DNA from: an uncultured Polaribacter sp.
GTDB taxonomy: Bacteria; Bacteroidota; Bacteroidia; Flavobacteriales; Flavobacteriaceae
Assembly (NCBI GenBank): GCA_905480405.1
Contig: CAJQQH010000097.1
Location: 1 to 48,378 of the forward strand
Length of the DNA stretch: 48,378 bases
Direction of reading: 5' to 3'
Positions 7,667-16,677 of this stretch are shown piece after piece. Numbering within the stretch: position 1 is the stretch's first letter; each line of letters starts with the position of its first letter. The notes under the pieces were generated by a model. It saw nothing but the letters and a program-made list of their open reading frames with translations. It was not told the origin of the DNA and did no database searches. Position numbers and translations under genes: made by a program.

Positions 7667-9478
7667 CTATTGCACTTTATCTCCTCTTAATTTTCTATAC
7701 TTCTTTCTAGCTTCAACCAAGTAAATACTAGATGAGTGGTCAAAAATTATCTTCTGATAATATTCTTGTGCTTTTTCTGTGTTGTTTAGGTTGTTGTTAT
7801 ATATTTCTGCCACCATATAATAAACATCATCTGTTAAAAAACCTTGATTATCTGCCGCAATTATTTTTGCTAAACTTAAAATTGCTTCTTCGTATTTTTT
7901 CTGTTTGATAAATAATTTTGCTTGAAAAAATAGTACATCATCATAAATAACTTCTCCAGGAACTAAACCATTTGGAAGAATTTCTTTATAAACAAACAAA
8001 CCTTCTAATTCAGATAATGCCTCCTCATCTTTATTTTGATAAGCCAGCAATTCTGCTCTCGCCAATTGTTTTAATCCAGAAGGGATAGAATCTACAGGTT
8101 CATTGTCTGAGATTTTTAAAAACAAATCTACAGCATCGTTTGCAATAAGTTGAGTTGTAGATCCTTTTAAAACTTTTAGTTGTGCTTTTGCCCAAGTAAA
8201 ATCTCCTTTAAAATAACTAGTTTGTGCTACTTTAAAACGAGCCTGTTGTGCTAGTTCATGATTTTTTAGTTGTGTTTGAATTTGAGAAAAATAGATTAAT
8301 GCTTTATTAAACTTACTTGTAAATACTAAAACATCGCCAAGTTTTAGTTTAATTCTTGCTTTATCAAATTTTGTTCTAGACAATGCTAAAGCTTCTTCTA
8401 ATACAGTTTTCGCTTTCTCAGGATTGTTTTTGCTAAATGTTAAAAAATCTGCATATTCAACTTGTAATTTTATAGTAAATTGATTTTTACCAAACTGAGA
8501 AAATAATGATTGAAATAATTGATCTGTTTCTGGGTTTTCTGATGCTATTGCAATTTTTGATAAGTATAGGTTTGCATCAATTTTCTCTTCTTTTATAATT
8601 GATTTTTCGTTGATAAAATCGAAACATAACTTTGAAGATTCATAGTTTTTATTTTCAAAAGCTATTTTTCCTAAGTCAAAAATTACAGATAAGTCTGTAG
8701 GGTTTCTTTGATATAAAGCTTTCTCTTGTATTAATGCTTTGTTGTATTGTTTTTGTTGTGTAAATAGCCAACTTAATAAAACATTCCATTCATTTTTAGG
8801 GTTGCTTATAGATTTTCTTAAAAGTGTTTTTCTAAATAAAATATTGGTTTCACTTTCTGGGTCATCCGTAATATACTTACTAGCATACCTTTGTACTAAA
8901 TTTAGGTAACTTTCTTGTTTATCAATTAAATTTATATAGGATTCAAACATTTTTTTGAATTCTCCTTTTTCTCCATAAATCTGTGCAATTTGAAAATTGT
9001 AATTTGCATTAGGATTTTTATCCATTGCTTTTTCATAAGCTAAAATTGCATTGTCTAATAAACTATAGTCTTTAAAAAGACGACCAATTGTACCGCCATA
9101 AGCAGCATTTTTATCTAAAGATTTTATGGCCTTTTGGTAATTTGTATTTGCTAATTCTTTAAGTTGTTGACGCTCGTAATTATATCCTAGAAATACATAC
9201 AAATAAATTTGAGATGCATTTTTTTGAATCCTCTTTTTAAGTAAATTTTCTACAATTTTAAAATTATCTGTCTGTTGATAGCAAGTAATTAATCTGTTAA
9301 GATAGGTTGTGTTAAACGGACTCTTATCATATAACTTTTTGTAAATCTGAGTTGCTTTTTCATATTCTCCTTGTCTGTAATAATTTTCGGCTAATTGAAA
9401 ATCGTTTTGTGTGGTCTTCTTTTGTGCAATAGAGAAGGTGCTTATAAATAGGAAAACAACAAGAAAATATTTTTTCAT
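7667..9478 (-). CDS. Secreted tetratricopeptide-repeat protein
   Basis: A 603-residue protein with a cleavable signal peptide (MKKYFLVVFLFISTFSIAQ) and then TPR repeats to the end, for example DFQLAENYYRQGEYEKATQIY near the N-terminus and YYMVAEIYNNNLNNTEKAQEYYQKIIF near the C-terminus. It should lie in the periplasm or on the envelope as a scaffold; no enzymatic domain is visible. The ORF-track start (9487) is a TTG that forms part of a perfect -7 box (TATCTTTG, 9485-9492), so ATG 9478 is the real start. That leaves almost no 5' leader. It is divergent from the small gene at 9603. Confidence 0.85.
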   Translation of the reverse strand: MKKYFLVVFLFISTFSIAQKKTTQNDFQLAENYYRQGEYEKATQIYKKLYDKSPFNTTYLNRLITCYQQTDNFKIVENLLKKRIQKNASQIYLYVFLGYNYERQQLKELANTNYQKAIKSLDKNAAYGGTIGRLFKDYSLLDNAILAYEKAMDKNPNANYNFQIAQIYGEKGEFKKMFESYINLIDKQESYLNLVQRYASKYITDDPESETNILFRKTLLRKSISNPKNEWNVLLSWLFTQQKQYNKALIQEKALYQRNPTDLSVIFDLGKIAFENKNYESSKLCFDFINEKSIIKEEKIDANLYLSKIAIASENPETDQLFQSLFSQFGKNQFTIKLQVEYADFLTFSKNNPEKAKTVLEEALALSRTKFDKARIKLKLGDVLVFTSKFNKALIYFSQIQTQLKNHELAQQARFKVAQTSYFKGDFTWAKAQLKVLKGSTTQLIANDAVDLFLKISDNEPVDSIPSGLKQLARAELLAYQNKDEEALSELEGLFVYKEILPNGLVPGEVIYDDVLFFQAKLFIKQKKYEEAILSLAKIIAADNQGFLTDDVYYMVAEIYNNNLNNTEKAQEYYQKIIFDHSSSIYLVEARKKYRKLRGDKVQ

Positions 9479-9484
9479 AATGAT

Positions 9485-9492
9485 CAAAGATA
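9485..9492 (-). promoter_or_regulatory. -7 box of the TPR gene, 6 nt from its ATG
   Basis: TATCTTTG matches TAnnTTTG exactly and ends 6 nt before the ATG at 9478. The mRNA would be leaderless or nearly so. The box overlaps the TTG that the ORF track used as a start codon. Confidence 0.6.
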
Positions 9493-9554
9493 ATCAAGAT
9501 AAATGTTAAATTTTTATTAAACCAGTCTATTTTTCAATGTTAGACTGTAACGTT

Positions 9555-9571
9555 TTGGCACGAATATTGTC
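9555..9571 (+). promoter_or_regulatory. Sigma-54 (-24/-12) promoter candidate
   Basis: TTGGCACGAATATTGTC fits the RpoN consensus TGGCACG-N4-TTGC at every position except T for the -12 C. The GG and the -13 G are 12 nt apart, as required. The predicted start lies near 9582, about 20 nt before the small gene. It is the only intergenic match of this quality that I found in the window. Confidence 0.6.
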
Positions 9572-9602
9572 TATAGAGTATATAACCAATCAAAACATTA
9601 GT

Positions 9603-9746
9603 ATGAAAGATTTAACTAACAAATACGAAAGTGCAAAAAACAACTCTATCGAGTTTATGAAAAACGGTCAAATTAGTGCTTATTTTAATGCACTTTTAGA
9701 AATGAATAAATACAAAAGATTAATGGTTGCTGTAGTTGCAAACTAA
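9603..9746 (+). CDS. 47-residue conserved-looking small protein
   Basis: The ORF track starts at a TTG (9537) that lies upstream of the predicted sigma-54 start site. The internal ATG at 9603 gives MKDLTNKYESAKNNSIEFMK and a total of 47 residues ending MVAVVAN. It is a soluble, mostly helical, basic protein with repeated NALLEMNKYKRLM-like amphipathic character. No known domain is recognised. It is a lone plus-strand gene inside a minus-strand block. The promoter implies control by RpoN and an enhancer-binding protein, perhaps in response to nutrient or envelope state; that is inference. Confidence 0.65.
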   Translation: MKDLTNKYESAKNNSIEFMKNGQISAYFNALLEMNKYKRLMVAVVAN

Positions 9747-9762
9747 AGTTAATTTGTATTCA

Positions 9763-9809
9763 TCAGTTTACAGTAAGCAGTCTTAAAACGGACTGCCAAC
9801 TGCTACTGA
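9763..9809. repeat. Dispersed CAGT-rich repeat, copy 2, forming a hairpin
   Basis: TCAGT...AG...GCAGTC pairs with GACTGC...CT...ACTGA around a TTAAAACG loop. It lies between the small gene and serS, which converge here, and may act as a terminator-like structure, although no long T run follows. It shares CAGTTTACAGT and AGTAAGCAGT with 1107-1136. Confidence 0.5.
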
Positions 9810-9816
9810 ATATTCT

Positions 9817-11091
9817 TTACTTTATATAGTCAAATCCGCAATAAGGTACCAATACATCTGGTATTTTTATTCCGTCTGCCGTTTGATAGTTTTCTAAAAT
9901 ACCTGCTAAAACTCGTGGTAAAGCTAATGAACTACCGTTTAAAGTGTGTGCTAATTCGCTTTTACCTTCTTTGTTTTTAAAACGAAGTTTTAATCTATTT
10001 GCCTGAAAAGCTTCAAAGTTAGATGCAGAACTAATTTCTAACCACCTATCTTGTGCCGTAGAAAATAATTCGAAATCGAAAGTTAATGCAGCTGTAAAAC
10101 CTGTATCTCCACCACATAAACGTAAAATTCTATACGGTAACTTTAACTCTCTTAAAATTTCTTTTATATGTTCTACCATGCCGTTTAAAGCTTGGTAAGA
10201 GTTATCTGGGTGTTCTATTCTTACAATTTCTACTTTGTCAAATTGATGTAATCTATTTAAGCCACGAACATGTGCACCATAACTACCCGCTTCACGTCTA
10301 AAACAAGGCGTATAACCAGTAACCGATATTGGAAATTCTGATTCTTGCAATAAATTACCACGAAACATATTTGTAATTGGTATTTCTGCAGTTGGTATTA
10401 AATATAAGTCATCTACTGTAGAATGATACATTTGCCCATCTTTATCTGGTAATTGACCTGTTGCAGTTGCAGAAGCTTCATTAACAAGATGCGGAACTTG
10501 TACTTCTGTATAACCAGCTTTTGTGTTTTTGTCTAAAAAATAATTAATTAAAGCACGTTGTAATCTTGCACCTTTACCTTTATAAACTGGGAAACCAGCA
10601 CCAGTAATTTTGTTACCTAATTCAAAATCGATAATGTCGTATTTCTTAGCTAATTCCCAATGAGGTAATGCATTTTCTCCTAAATCAGGAATTGATCCTT
10701 CACTAAAAATGTTCTCATTATCTTCTTCAGACGTTCCTGCTTTTACAGATATGTGCGGTATATTAGGAATTTGATATAAAAGCGTTTGTAATTCTTCTGC
10801 ATAAGAGTTTAAACTCTCCGCTAATTCTTTAGATTTCTCTTTTAACTGTACAGTTTTTTCTTTTAAAAGATTTGCTTTTTGTACTTCTCCAGATTTAAAA
10901 AGTCCACCAATTTCTTTGGATAATTTATTAGATTCTGCCAAAGTATTATCCAACCCAACTTGAGTTGCTCTTCTGTTAACATCTGCTGTTAAAACTTGCT
11001 CAATAATAGTTTCTGCGTTTGCAAAATTTCGTTTTGCTAATCCTGCTAAAACGGTTTCTTTGTTTTCTCTAATAAAGTGTACTTGTAACAT
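9817..11091 (-). CDS. serS: Serine--tRNA ligase
   Basis: A 424-residue class II aminoacyl-tRNA synthetase that charges tRNA-Ser. The N-terminal coiled-coil arm (about 30-105) is visible as Lys/Glu-rich heptads. Motif 2 is FRREAGSYGAHVRGLNRLHQF, and motif 3 ends in SSLALPRVLAGILENYQ. TAEIPITNMF is the Ser-binding TxE segment. The ORF-track start at 11115 is a TTG inside the promoter; the first in-frame ATG is 11091 (MLQVHFIRENKETVLAG), which matches the family's N-terminus. It has its own promoter at 11113-11143, so it need not depend on ribF. Confidence 0.97.
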   Translation of the reverse strand: MLQVHFIRENKETVLAGLAKRNFANAETIIEQVLTADVNRRATQVGLDNTLAESNKLSKEIGGLFKSGEVQKANLLKEKTVQLKEKSKELAESLNSYAEELQTLLYQIPNIPHISVKAGTSEEDNENIFSEGSIPDLGENALPHWELAKKYDIIDFELGNKITGAGFPVYKGKGARLQRALINYFLDKNTKAGYTEVQVPHLVNEASATATGQLPDKDGQMYHSTVDDLYLIPTAEIPITNMFRGNLLQESEFPISVTGYTPCFRREAGSYGAHVRGLNRLHQFDKVEIVRIEHPDNSYQALNGMVEHIKEILRELKLPYRILRLCGGDTGFTAALTFDFELFSTAQDRWLEISSASNFEAFQANRLKLRFKNKEGKSELAHTLNGSSLALPRVLAGILENYQTADGIKIPDVLVPYCGFDYIK

Positions 11092-11112
11092 CTTTTCATG
11101 TTTTATAAGCCA

Positions 11113-11143
11113 CAAATATACACGAAGATTAAGACTTTAGCAA
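11113..11143 (-). promoter_or_regulatory. serS promoter (TTG-N20-TATATTTG)
   Basis: On the minus strand TTG (11141-11143) stands 20 nt before a perfect TAnnTTTG box (11113-11120). This is the best complete Bacteroidota promoter in the window and sets the serS start downstream of 11113. Confidence 0.75.
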
Positions 11144-11150
11144 TGTAGTT

Positions 11151-12083
11151 TTAGAGATTGTTTTTTAAGTAATCTCTTGCAATTTCTTCATCTTTTTTAA
11201 GTTGATGAGTTAAGAGATCAATAGACTCAAATTTTTCTTCGTCACGTAAAAAATAAATAAGCTCAATCGTTAAGTTTTTATGATACAAATCTTGATTAAA
11301 ATCAAAGAAATGAACTTCTATTGTTTGATGGTTTCCATTTACAGTAGGTCTATTTCCAATATTCATCATCCCAAAAACTGTTTTCTTATCTATGGTAGAT
11401 TTTACAACATAAACTCCCGTTTTAGGAATTAGCTTGTACGATTCTTTTACGTCTATATTTGCTGTAGGATACCCTATTTTTCCGCCTAATCTTTTACCGT
11501 TTACTACATTTCCATTTAGCATAAAATTATATCCTAAATAATCATTTGCAGTTTTTAAATTACCGGCAGCTAATGCGCGTCTAATTTTTGTAGAACTTAC
11601 AGAAACAGTATCTATATCTTGTGCAGGTATTTCTTCAACCTTAAACTCATATAAATGGCTATATTCTGTTAGTTGCGTAATATTACCTTCTCTGTTTTTT
11701 CCAAAATGATGATCGTAGCCAATAATTAATTTAGAAATTTTAAGCTGATTTACCAAAATATCTCTCACAAATTCAAGCGCAGACATTCTAGAAAACTCTT
11801 TACTAAAAGGATGAATAATTAAATAATCTAAACCTGTTTTAGCTAATAAAGCAGCACGTTCATCAATGGTATTAATTAATTCTATAGAAGCATCTTTTTG
11901 TAAAACCATTCTAGGATGCGGAAAAAAAGTTAAAACCACAGATTTTTTGTTGGCTTTTTTGGCTTCTTTAACTAGTTTTTCAATAATTTTTTGATGCCCA
12001 AAATGTACGCCATCAAAAGTGCCAATGGTTACATATGTTTCCTCTTTAACAGAGAATTTAGAGGTGTTTTGTACGATATTCAA
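11151..12083 (-). CDS. ribF: Bifunctional riboflavin kinase/FAD synthetase
   Basis: Converts riboflavin to FMN and then FAD. The N-terminal FAD synthetase domain has the nucleotidyltransferase motif TIGTFDGVHFGHQ and ends with VSSTKIRRAL. The C-terminal riboflavin kinase domain has GKRLGGKIGYPTANI, MMNIGNRPTVNG and EVHFFDFNQDLY. The ORF-track start (12116, TTG) lies upstream of a perfect -7 box (TACATTTG, 12106-12113). The family-like start is therefore the TTG at 12083 (LNIVQNTSKFSVKEETYVTIG), giving 310 residues. No in-frame ATG precedes the first catalytic motif. Confidence 0.93.
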   Translation of the reverse strand: MNIVQNTSKFSVKEETYVTIGTFDGVHFGHQKIIEKLVKEAKKANKKSVVLTFFPHPRMVLQKDASIELINTIDERAALLAKTGLDYLIIHPFSKEFSRMSALEFVRDILVNQLKISKLIIGYDHHFGKNREGNITQLTEYSHLYEFKVEEIPAQDIDTVSVSSTKIRRALAAGNLKTANDYLGYNFMLNGNVVNGKRLGGKIGYPTANIDVKESYKLIPKTGVYVVKSTIDKKTVFGMMNIGNRPTVNGNHQTIEVHFFDFNQDLYHKNLTIELIYFLRDEEKFESIDLLTHQLKKDEEIARDYLKNNL

Positions 12084-12105
12084 AAAAAGAAATTTTTGTA
12101 AAGAA

Positions 12106-12113
12106 CAAATGTA
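12106..12113 (-). promoter_or_regulatory. -7 box of ribF
   Basis: TACATTTG matches TAnnTTTG and lies 22 nt upstream of the chosen TTG start. It rules out the ORF-track start at 12116. Confidence 0.55.
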
Positions 12114-12206
12114 CAATAACTGAAATTGATAACGAAAAGAAAACGATGGGGTTTTTTTAGTGAATTGTTACCTAATAAAGACCTTATTTTTTGTGATTAC
12201 CATAAA

Positions 12207-12220
12207 ATTTGTATACAAAT
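12207..12220. promoter_or_regulatory. 14-bp perfect palindrome upstream of the TonB-dependent receptor
   Basis: ATTTGTATACAAAT is self-complementary over 14 bp. It lies 57 nt before the receptor ATG, upstream of a weak -7 region (TTGTATTTTGCG). It is a possible operator for a dimeric repressor; the regulator is unknown. Confidence 0.4.
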
Positions 12221-12277
12221 ATTCAATAATTCAAAAAAAATTGTATTTTGCGAAGTAGTTAACAAATAATTCAAATT

Positions 12278-15094
12278 ATGATAAAAAAATTTTTACTAAT
12301 TGCGTTTGTGGTTTTTGGTAGTGCAGCTATGTTTGCTCAAACAACCATTACAGGTACTGTAAAAGACGCAAAAACAGGAGAGACACTTCCTGGTGCTAAT
12401 ATTAAAATTTCTAGAAAAGCTGTAGGAACAAATACAGATTTTGATGGAATGTTTGTTTTAAGTACAACAGACGCTCCTCCATTTACGTTAGAAATTTCTA
12501 TGTTAGGGTTTCAAACAACAAAGGTTGAAATAACTAAAAACAATCAAAAAGTTGAGGTTAGTTTAACAGAAAACGCAACATCTTTAGACGAAATAGTTGT
12601 TTCTGCATCTAGAACTCCAGAACGTATTATGGAGTCTCCTGTAACTGTAGAAAGAATGGATTCTAGAGCAATTAAAAACACCTCTGCACCGTCTTTTTAT
12701 GATGGTTTAGAAAATTTAAAAGGTGTAGATGTTAACACTAATAGTTTAACATTTAAGTCTGTTAATACAAGAGGGTTTGCTACATTTTCTAATACACGTT
12801 TTATGCAGTTAGTAGATGGTATGGATAATTCATCACCAGCATTAAACTTTGCATTAGGTAACTTATTAGGTATGTCTGAATTAGATGTAAAAACAGTTGA
12901 ATTATTACCAGGAGCTTCTTCTGCATTATATGGTGCAAATGCTTTTAATGGTATTATGTTTATGACAAGTAAAAGTCCTTTTGATGATCAAGGAATTAGT
13001 CTTTCTTTAAAAGGAGGTATTACAAGTCAAGCTGCAGCTGGTAATAATGAGTATAAAGATTTTAACATTAGAATGGCACATGCTTTTTCTGATAAATTTG
13101 CAGTAAAAGCAACTTTATCTTATTTAAAAGGTGAAGAATGGCATGCTACTGATTACAGAAATACTGCAAACGGAGTTTACGCTTCTGGAGATAGAAATTC
13201 TGATAGAAATTATGATGGTTTAAATGTTTATGGAGATGAGGTTTCTACAAACATTAGAGGTGTGGCTCAAACTTTAGAGTCTTTAGGTATTTTACCTGGT
13301 GGTGCAGCTGCATTAGTACCAAGTGAAAGTATAAGTAGAACAGGTTATAATGAGGTAGATTTAATGAGCTATGAGGCTAAAAGTGTTAAATTTGGAACGT
13401 CATTAAATTATAGACCTTGGGGTAACGATCGTTTAGAGATTATTTGGAATTCTAAATTTGGTGTTGGTAATACTATTTATCAAGGAACAAATAGATACAA
13501 TATTAAAGACTTTTTTATGGAACAACATAAATTAGAATTTAAAGGCAAAAACTTTTTTGTAAGAGGTTATGTTACTAGTGAAGATGCAGGTAATTCTTAC
13601 GATTCTCGTTTTGCAGCAATTAATATTAACAGATCATGGAAAGATGACAATACTTGGTTTGGAGAGTATGTAGGAGCTTATGTTTTAGGAACTCTTAGTG
13701 GTCTAACATCTGATCAAGCACATGCAGCTGGTAGACAAACAGCAGAGGCTGGTAGATTATTACCAGGTTCAAGTGCATTTAATGCTGCATTTAATGAGAT
13801 AATTCAAAATCCAGATTTAACTACTGGAGCAAAATTTCAGGATAACACAAAGTATTACCATGCAGATGCAAACTATAATTTCCAAGATTACATAGATTGG
13901 GCAGATATACAAGTTGGTGGTTCTTACAGACTATATTCTTTAAACTCTAACGGAAGTATCTTTACAGATTATGATGGACCAATCGAATATAATGAATTTG
14001 GTGTTTACACTCAATTACAAAAGAAATTTTTAGAAGATGATCGTTTAAAGTTTACAGCTTCTGTTCGTTACGATAAAGCACAAAATTTTAAAGGTAACGT
14101 ATCTCCAAGAATATCTTTAGCGTATGCAGCTGGAGAAAACAAAAATCAAAATTTTAGAGCATCTTTTCAAACAGGTTTTAGAAACCCTACAACACAAGAT
14201 CAATATATTGGTTTAAATGCAGGTAGAGCTTATTTAGTGGGTTCTGCTCCAGATAATTTAGATAGATATCAAACTCAGCCATTATTAGTAAGTGGTTTTG
14301 GTCAAGGTATTTTAGGTTCTTCAACGATAGAAATGTCGGGTAGAGCAGCTTATGAAAACGCATTTTCTGCTAGTTCTGTTACAGATTTTGCTGCAGGAAA
14401 AGTTGCAACGCCTACTGTTGCTAATGTAGCTTTAGTAGCTCCAGAAAAGGTTACTGCTTACGAAGTTGGTTATAGAGGTTTGGTAGAAGCAGGAGAGCAA
14501 AGAATAACTGTAGATTTAAGTGTTTATTATAACAGTTATGAAGATTTTATTGCTGGTAAAAATGTTGTTTCACCATTTTATGGAACAGTAGGAGATAACT
14601 CTTTATCTTTAGCAGCTTTAGGTAATGGAGATTATACTGTTTTTCAAACATATACAAACTCAGCAGCAGATATTAGTTCTTATGGTGCTACAATTGGTTT
14701 AAATACTAAAATTTTAAATGGTTTTAACTTAGGATTAAATTATACATATGCTAAATTTGATTTTGATCAAGCATCGGATCCAGATTTTGAAGCAGGATTT
14801 AATACTCCAGAACATAAAGTTAAAGTACAATTTGGTAAAAGAGATTTGTTCAAAAACTTTGGATTTAATATTAACGCAAGATGGCAAGATGAATATAGAT
14901 GGGAATCTACTTTCTTAGATGCAACAATTGGTTCTAGAACAGTTTTAGACGCTCAAATTAACTATAGAGTTCCTAACTTAAAATCTGTTTTTAAATTAGG
15001 AGGAGCTAATTTAACAGGTAAAGAATATGTAAGTGCTCCAGGTGTTGGTGCAGTTGGTTCTCAATATTACCTTTCTTGGACAATAAATAACTAA
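12278..15094 (+). CDS. TonB-dependent outer-membrane receptor
   Basis: A 938-residue receptor. The signal peptide is MIKKFLLIAFVVFGSAAMFAQ. A CarboxypepD_reg-like domain follows (about 22-105; TGTVKDAKTGETLPGANIKI), then a plug domain (about 107-240; VVVSAS-type linker, VNTRGFATFSNTRFMQLVDG, LLPGASSALYGANAFNGIM) and a long beta-barrel ending SQYYLSWTINN. It should import a substrate too large or too rare for porins, using TonB energy. The partner gene 18 nt downstream encodes an SGNH hydrolase lipoprotein, and there is no SusD. The ligand may be an esterified or lipidic compound rather than a glycan; this is inference from the partner. Confidence 0.93.
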   Translation: MIKKFLLIAFVVFGSAAMFAQTTITGTVKDAKTGETLPGANIKISRKAVGTNTDFDGMFVLSTTDAPPFTLEISMLGFQTTKVEITKNNQKVEVSLTENATSLDEIVVSASRTPERIMESPVTVERMDSRAIKNTSAPSFYDGLENLKGVDVNTNSLTFKSVNTRGFATFSNTRFMQLVDGMDNSSPALNFALGNLLGMSELDVKTVELLPGASSALYGANAFNGIMFMTSKSPFDDQGISLSLKGGITSQAAAGNNEYKDFNIRMAHAFSDKFAVKATLSYLKGEEWHATDYRNTANGVYASGDRNSDRNYDGLNVYGDEVSTNIRGVAQTLESLGILPGGAAALVPSESISRTGYNEVDLMSYEAKSVKFGTSLNYRPWGNDRLEIIWNSKFGVGNTIYQGTNRYNIKDFFMEQHKLEFKGKNFFVRGYVTSEDAGNSYDSRFAAININRSWKDDNTWFGEYVGAYVLGTLSGLTSDQAHAAGRQTAEAGRLLPGSSAFNAAFNEIIQNPDLTTGAKFQDNTKYYHADANYNFQDYIDWADIQVGGSYRLYSLNSNGSIFTDYDGPIEYNEFGVYTQLQKKFLEDDRLKFTASVRYDKAQNFKGNVSPRISLAYAAGENKNQNFRASFQTGFRNPTTQDQYIGLNAGRAYLVGSAPDNLDRYQTQPLLVSGFGQGILGSSTIEMSGRAAYENAFSASSVTDFAAGKVATPTVANVALVAPEKVTAYEVGYRGLVEAGEQRITVDLSVYYNSYEDFIAGKNVVSPFYGTVGDNSLSLAALGNGDYTVFQTYTNSAADISSYGATIGLNTKILNGFNLGLNYTYAKFDFDQASDPDFEAGFNTPEHKVKVQFGKRDLFKNFGFNINARWQDEYRWESTFLDATIGSRTVLDAQINYRVPNLKSVFKLGGANLTGKEYVSAPGVGAVGSQYYLSWTINN

Positions 15095-15112
15095 TAATAA
15101 TTAAGATATTTT

Positions 15113-16621
15113 ATGAAAAATTATAAATATATAGGTTTGTTTCTTTTATCACTTGGGTTTGTTTCTTGTGATGTAGATAACGAATTAGAAACGATACCTG
15201 CAGAAGTTGTTGCAAATGTAGCATTAAATACAAACGGATTAGATTTCTCTAAGTACGTTTCTGTTGGTGCATCTTTTACAGCAGGTTATACAGACGGAGC
15301 AATGTTTGCTGCAGCTCAAGGAAATTCTTTTCCTAATATTTTAGCTTCAAAATTTGGAACCGATTTTAAACAGCCTTTAATGGCAGATAATATTGGAGGT
15401 TTAGTGTATGCAGGAGCAGCTGTACAACCACCAAGATTTTATTTTGATGGTTCTGGTCCGGCAAGATTACCTGTTTTACCAACTACAGAGTTAACAACAG
15501 TTCTTTCTGGTCCTTTTAATAACTTTGGTGCTCCTGGAGCAAAAAGTTTTCACTTAGGTGTACCTGGTTATGGGCAATTAAACCCTTATTTTGGTAGAAT
15601 GGCTTCTACACCTGGAGCAACAGTTATGGGAGATGCTTTAGCTCAAAGTCCAACATTTTTTACGTTATCAGAAATTGGTGGTAATGATGTTTTAGGATAT
15701 GCACTTTCTGGAGGTTCTGGAGTAGATCAAACAGGAAACTTTGATCCAGCTACTTATGGAATTAATGATATTACTGATCCTAATGTTTTTGCACAAGTTT
15801 TTAGTGGTATGGTTACTGCTTTAACAGCAAATGGAGCAAAAGGAGTTGTAGCTAATTTACCTTACATTACAGATTTAGCTAATTTTACAACAGTGCCTTA
15901 TAATGCAGTGCCCTTAGACGCAGCTACTGCCGGTTTATTAAATGCTGGTTATGCACCATATAATGGTGGAATTCAACAAGCTTTTGGCTTTTTAGTTCAA
16001 TTGCAATTAATGACACAAGAACAAGCTTCAGCTGAAATAGCGAAAAGAACAATTAACTTTACTGAAGGACAAAACGCTGTAGTTATTGTTGATGAAGATT
16101 TAACAGACTTAGAAGCTTTAAATCCTGCGTTTGCTGGATTAAAACAATATAGACATGCTACTTCAGAAGATTTATTATTATTAGCAAATGCTGCTTTTAT
16201 TGGTACTACCGTTGGTGGAAATGCTCAATTAATAAACGGAGTTTCTGTTCCTTTAGGTGACGAGTGGGTTTTAACACCACAAGAACAAGGGGCTATTAAG
16301 ACAGCTACAGATGCATATAATACAACTATAGCTGCAGTTGCTGGTGCAAACCCAAATGTTGCCTTAGTAGATTTTAATAGTGTTTTAACTGAAGCTTCTA
16401 CTGGTATTATGTTTGATGATTATACAATGACAACTAATTTAGTAACTGGTGGTTTAGTTAGTTTAGATGGTGTACATTTAACTGCAAGAGGTTATGCTTT
16501 AATGGCAAACAAAATTTTAGCAGCAATGGATGCAGAATTTGGATCTAACTTTACTTCTGCTACAGATGGTTTAGCTAAAGCTGGAAACTACCCAACAAAT
16601 TACTCTCCTTCACTGAGATAG
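15113..16621 (+). CDS. SGNH/GDSL-family hydrolase lipoprotein
   Basis: A 502-residue lipoprotein with lipobox FVSC near residue 19. SGNH block I is VSVGASFTAG with nucleophile Ser54, block III is GGND at 189-192, and block V is DGVHLTARGYALM with Asp452 and His455. This is the complete Ser/Asp/His set for an esterase or lipase. Between blocks III and V there is a long insert of about 250 residues, much longer than in compact SGNH enzymes. The gene is co-transcribed with the receptor just upstream and probably acts at the cell surface or in the periplasm on the imported substrate. A strong terminator follows. Confidence 0.85.
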   Translation: MKNYKYIGLFLLSLGFVSCDVDNELETIPAEVVANVALNTNGLDFSKYVSVGASFTAGYTDGAMFAAAQGNSFPNILASKFGTDFKQPLMADNIGGLVYAGAAVQPPRFYFDGSGPARLPVLPTTELTTVLSGPFNNFGAPGAKSFHLGVPGYGQLNPYFGRMASTPGATVMGDALAQSPTFFTLSEIGGNDVLGYALSGGSGVDQTGNFDPATYGINDITDPNVFAQVFSGMVTALTANGAKGVVANLPYITDLANFTTVPYNAVPLDAATAGLLNAGYAPYNGGIQQAFGFLVQLQLMTQEQASAEIAKRTINFTEGQNAVVIVDEDLTDLEALNPAFAGLKQYRHATSEDLLLLANAAFIGTTVGGNAQLINGVSVPLGDEWVLTPQEQGAIKTATDAYNTTIAAVAGANPNVALVDFNSVLTEASTGIMFDDYTMTTNLVTGGLVSLDGVHLTARGYALMANKILAAMDAEFGSNFTSATDGLAKAGNYPTNYSPSLR

Positions 16622-16642
16622 TTGTTAAATTATAGATAAAAT

Positions 16643-16677
16643 AAAAAGGTTGAGAATTTAATTCTCAACCTTTTTTT
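16643..16677. terminator. Bidirectional terminator after the receptor/hydrolase operon
   Basis: AAAAAGGTTGAGAAT pairs with ATTCTCAACCTTTTT around TTA and is followed by more T residues. It also has an A run on the left, so it can serve the converging minus-strand lipoprotein gene. Confidence 0.88.

Noticed and set aside
9485-9487. TTG start codons given in the ORF track (for example 9487, 11115, 12116, 34604)
   Set aside because: These lie inside or upstream of consensus promoter elements, and the first downstream start fits the family N-terminus better.
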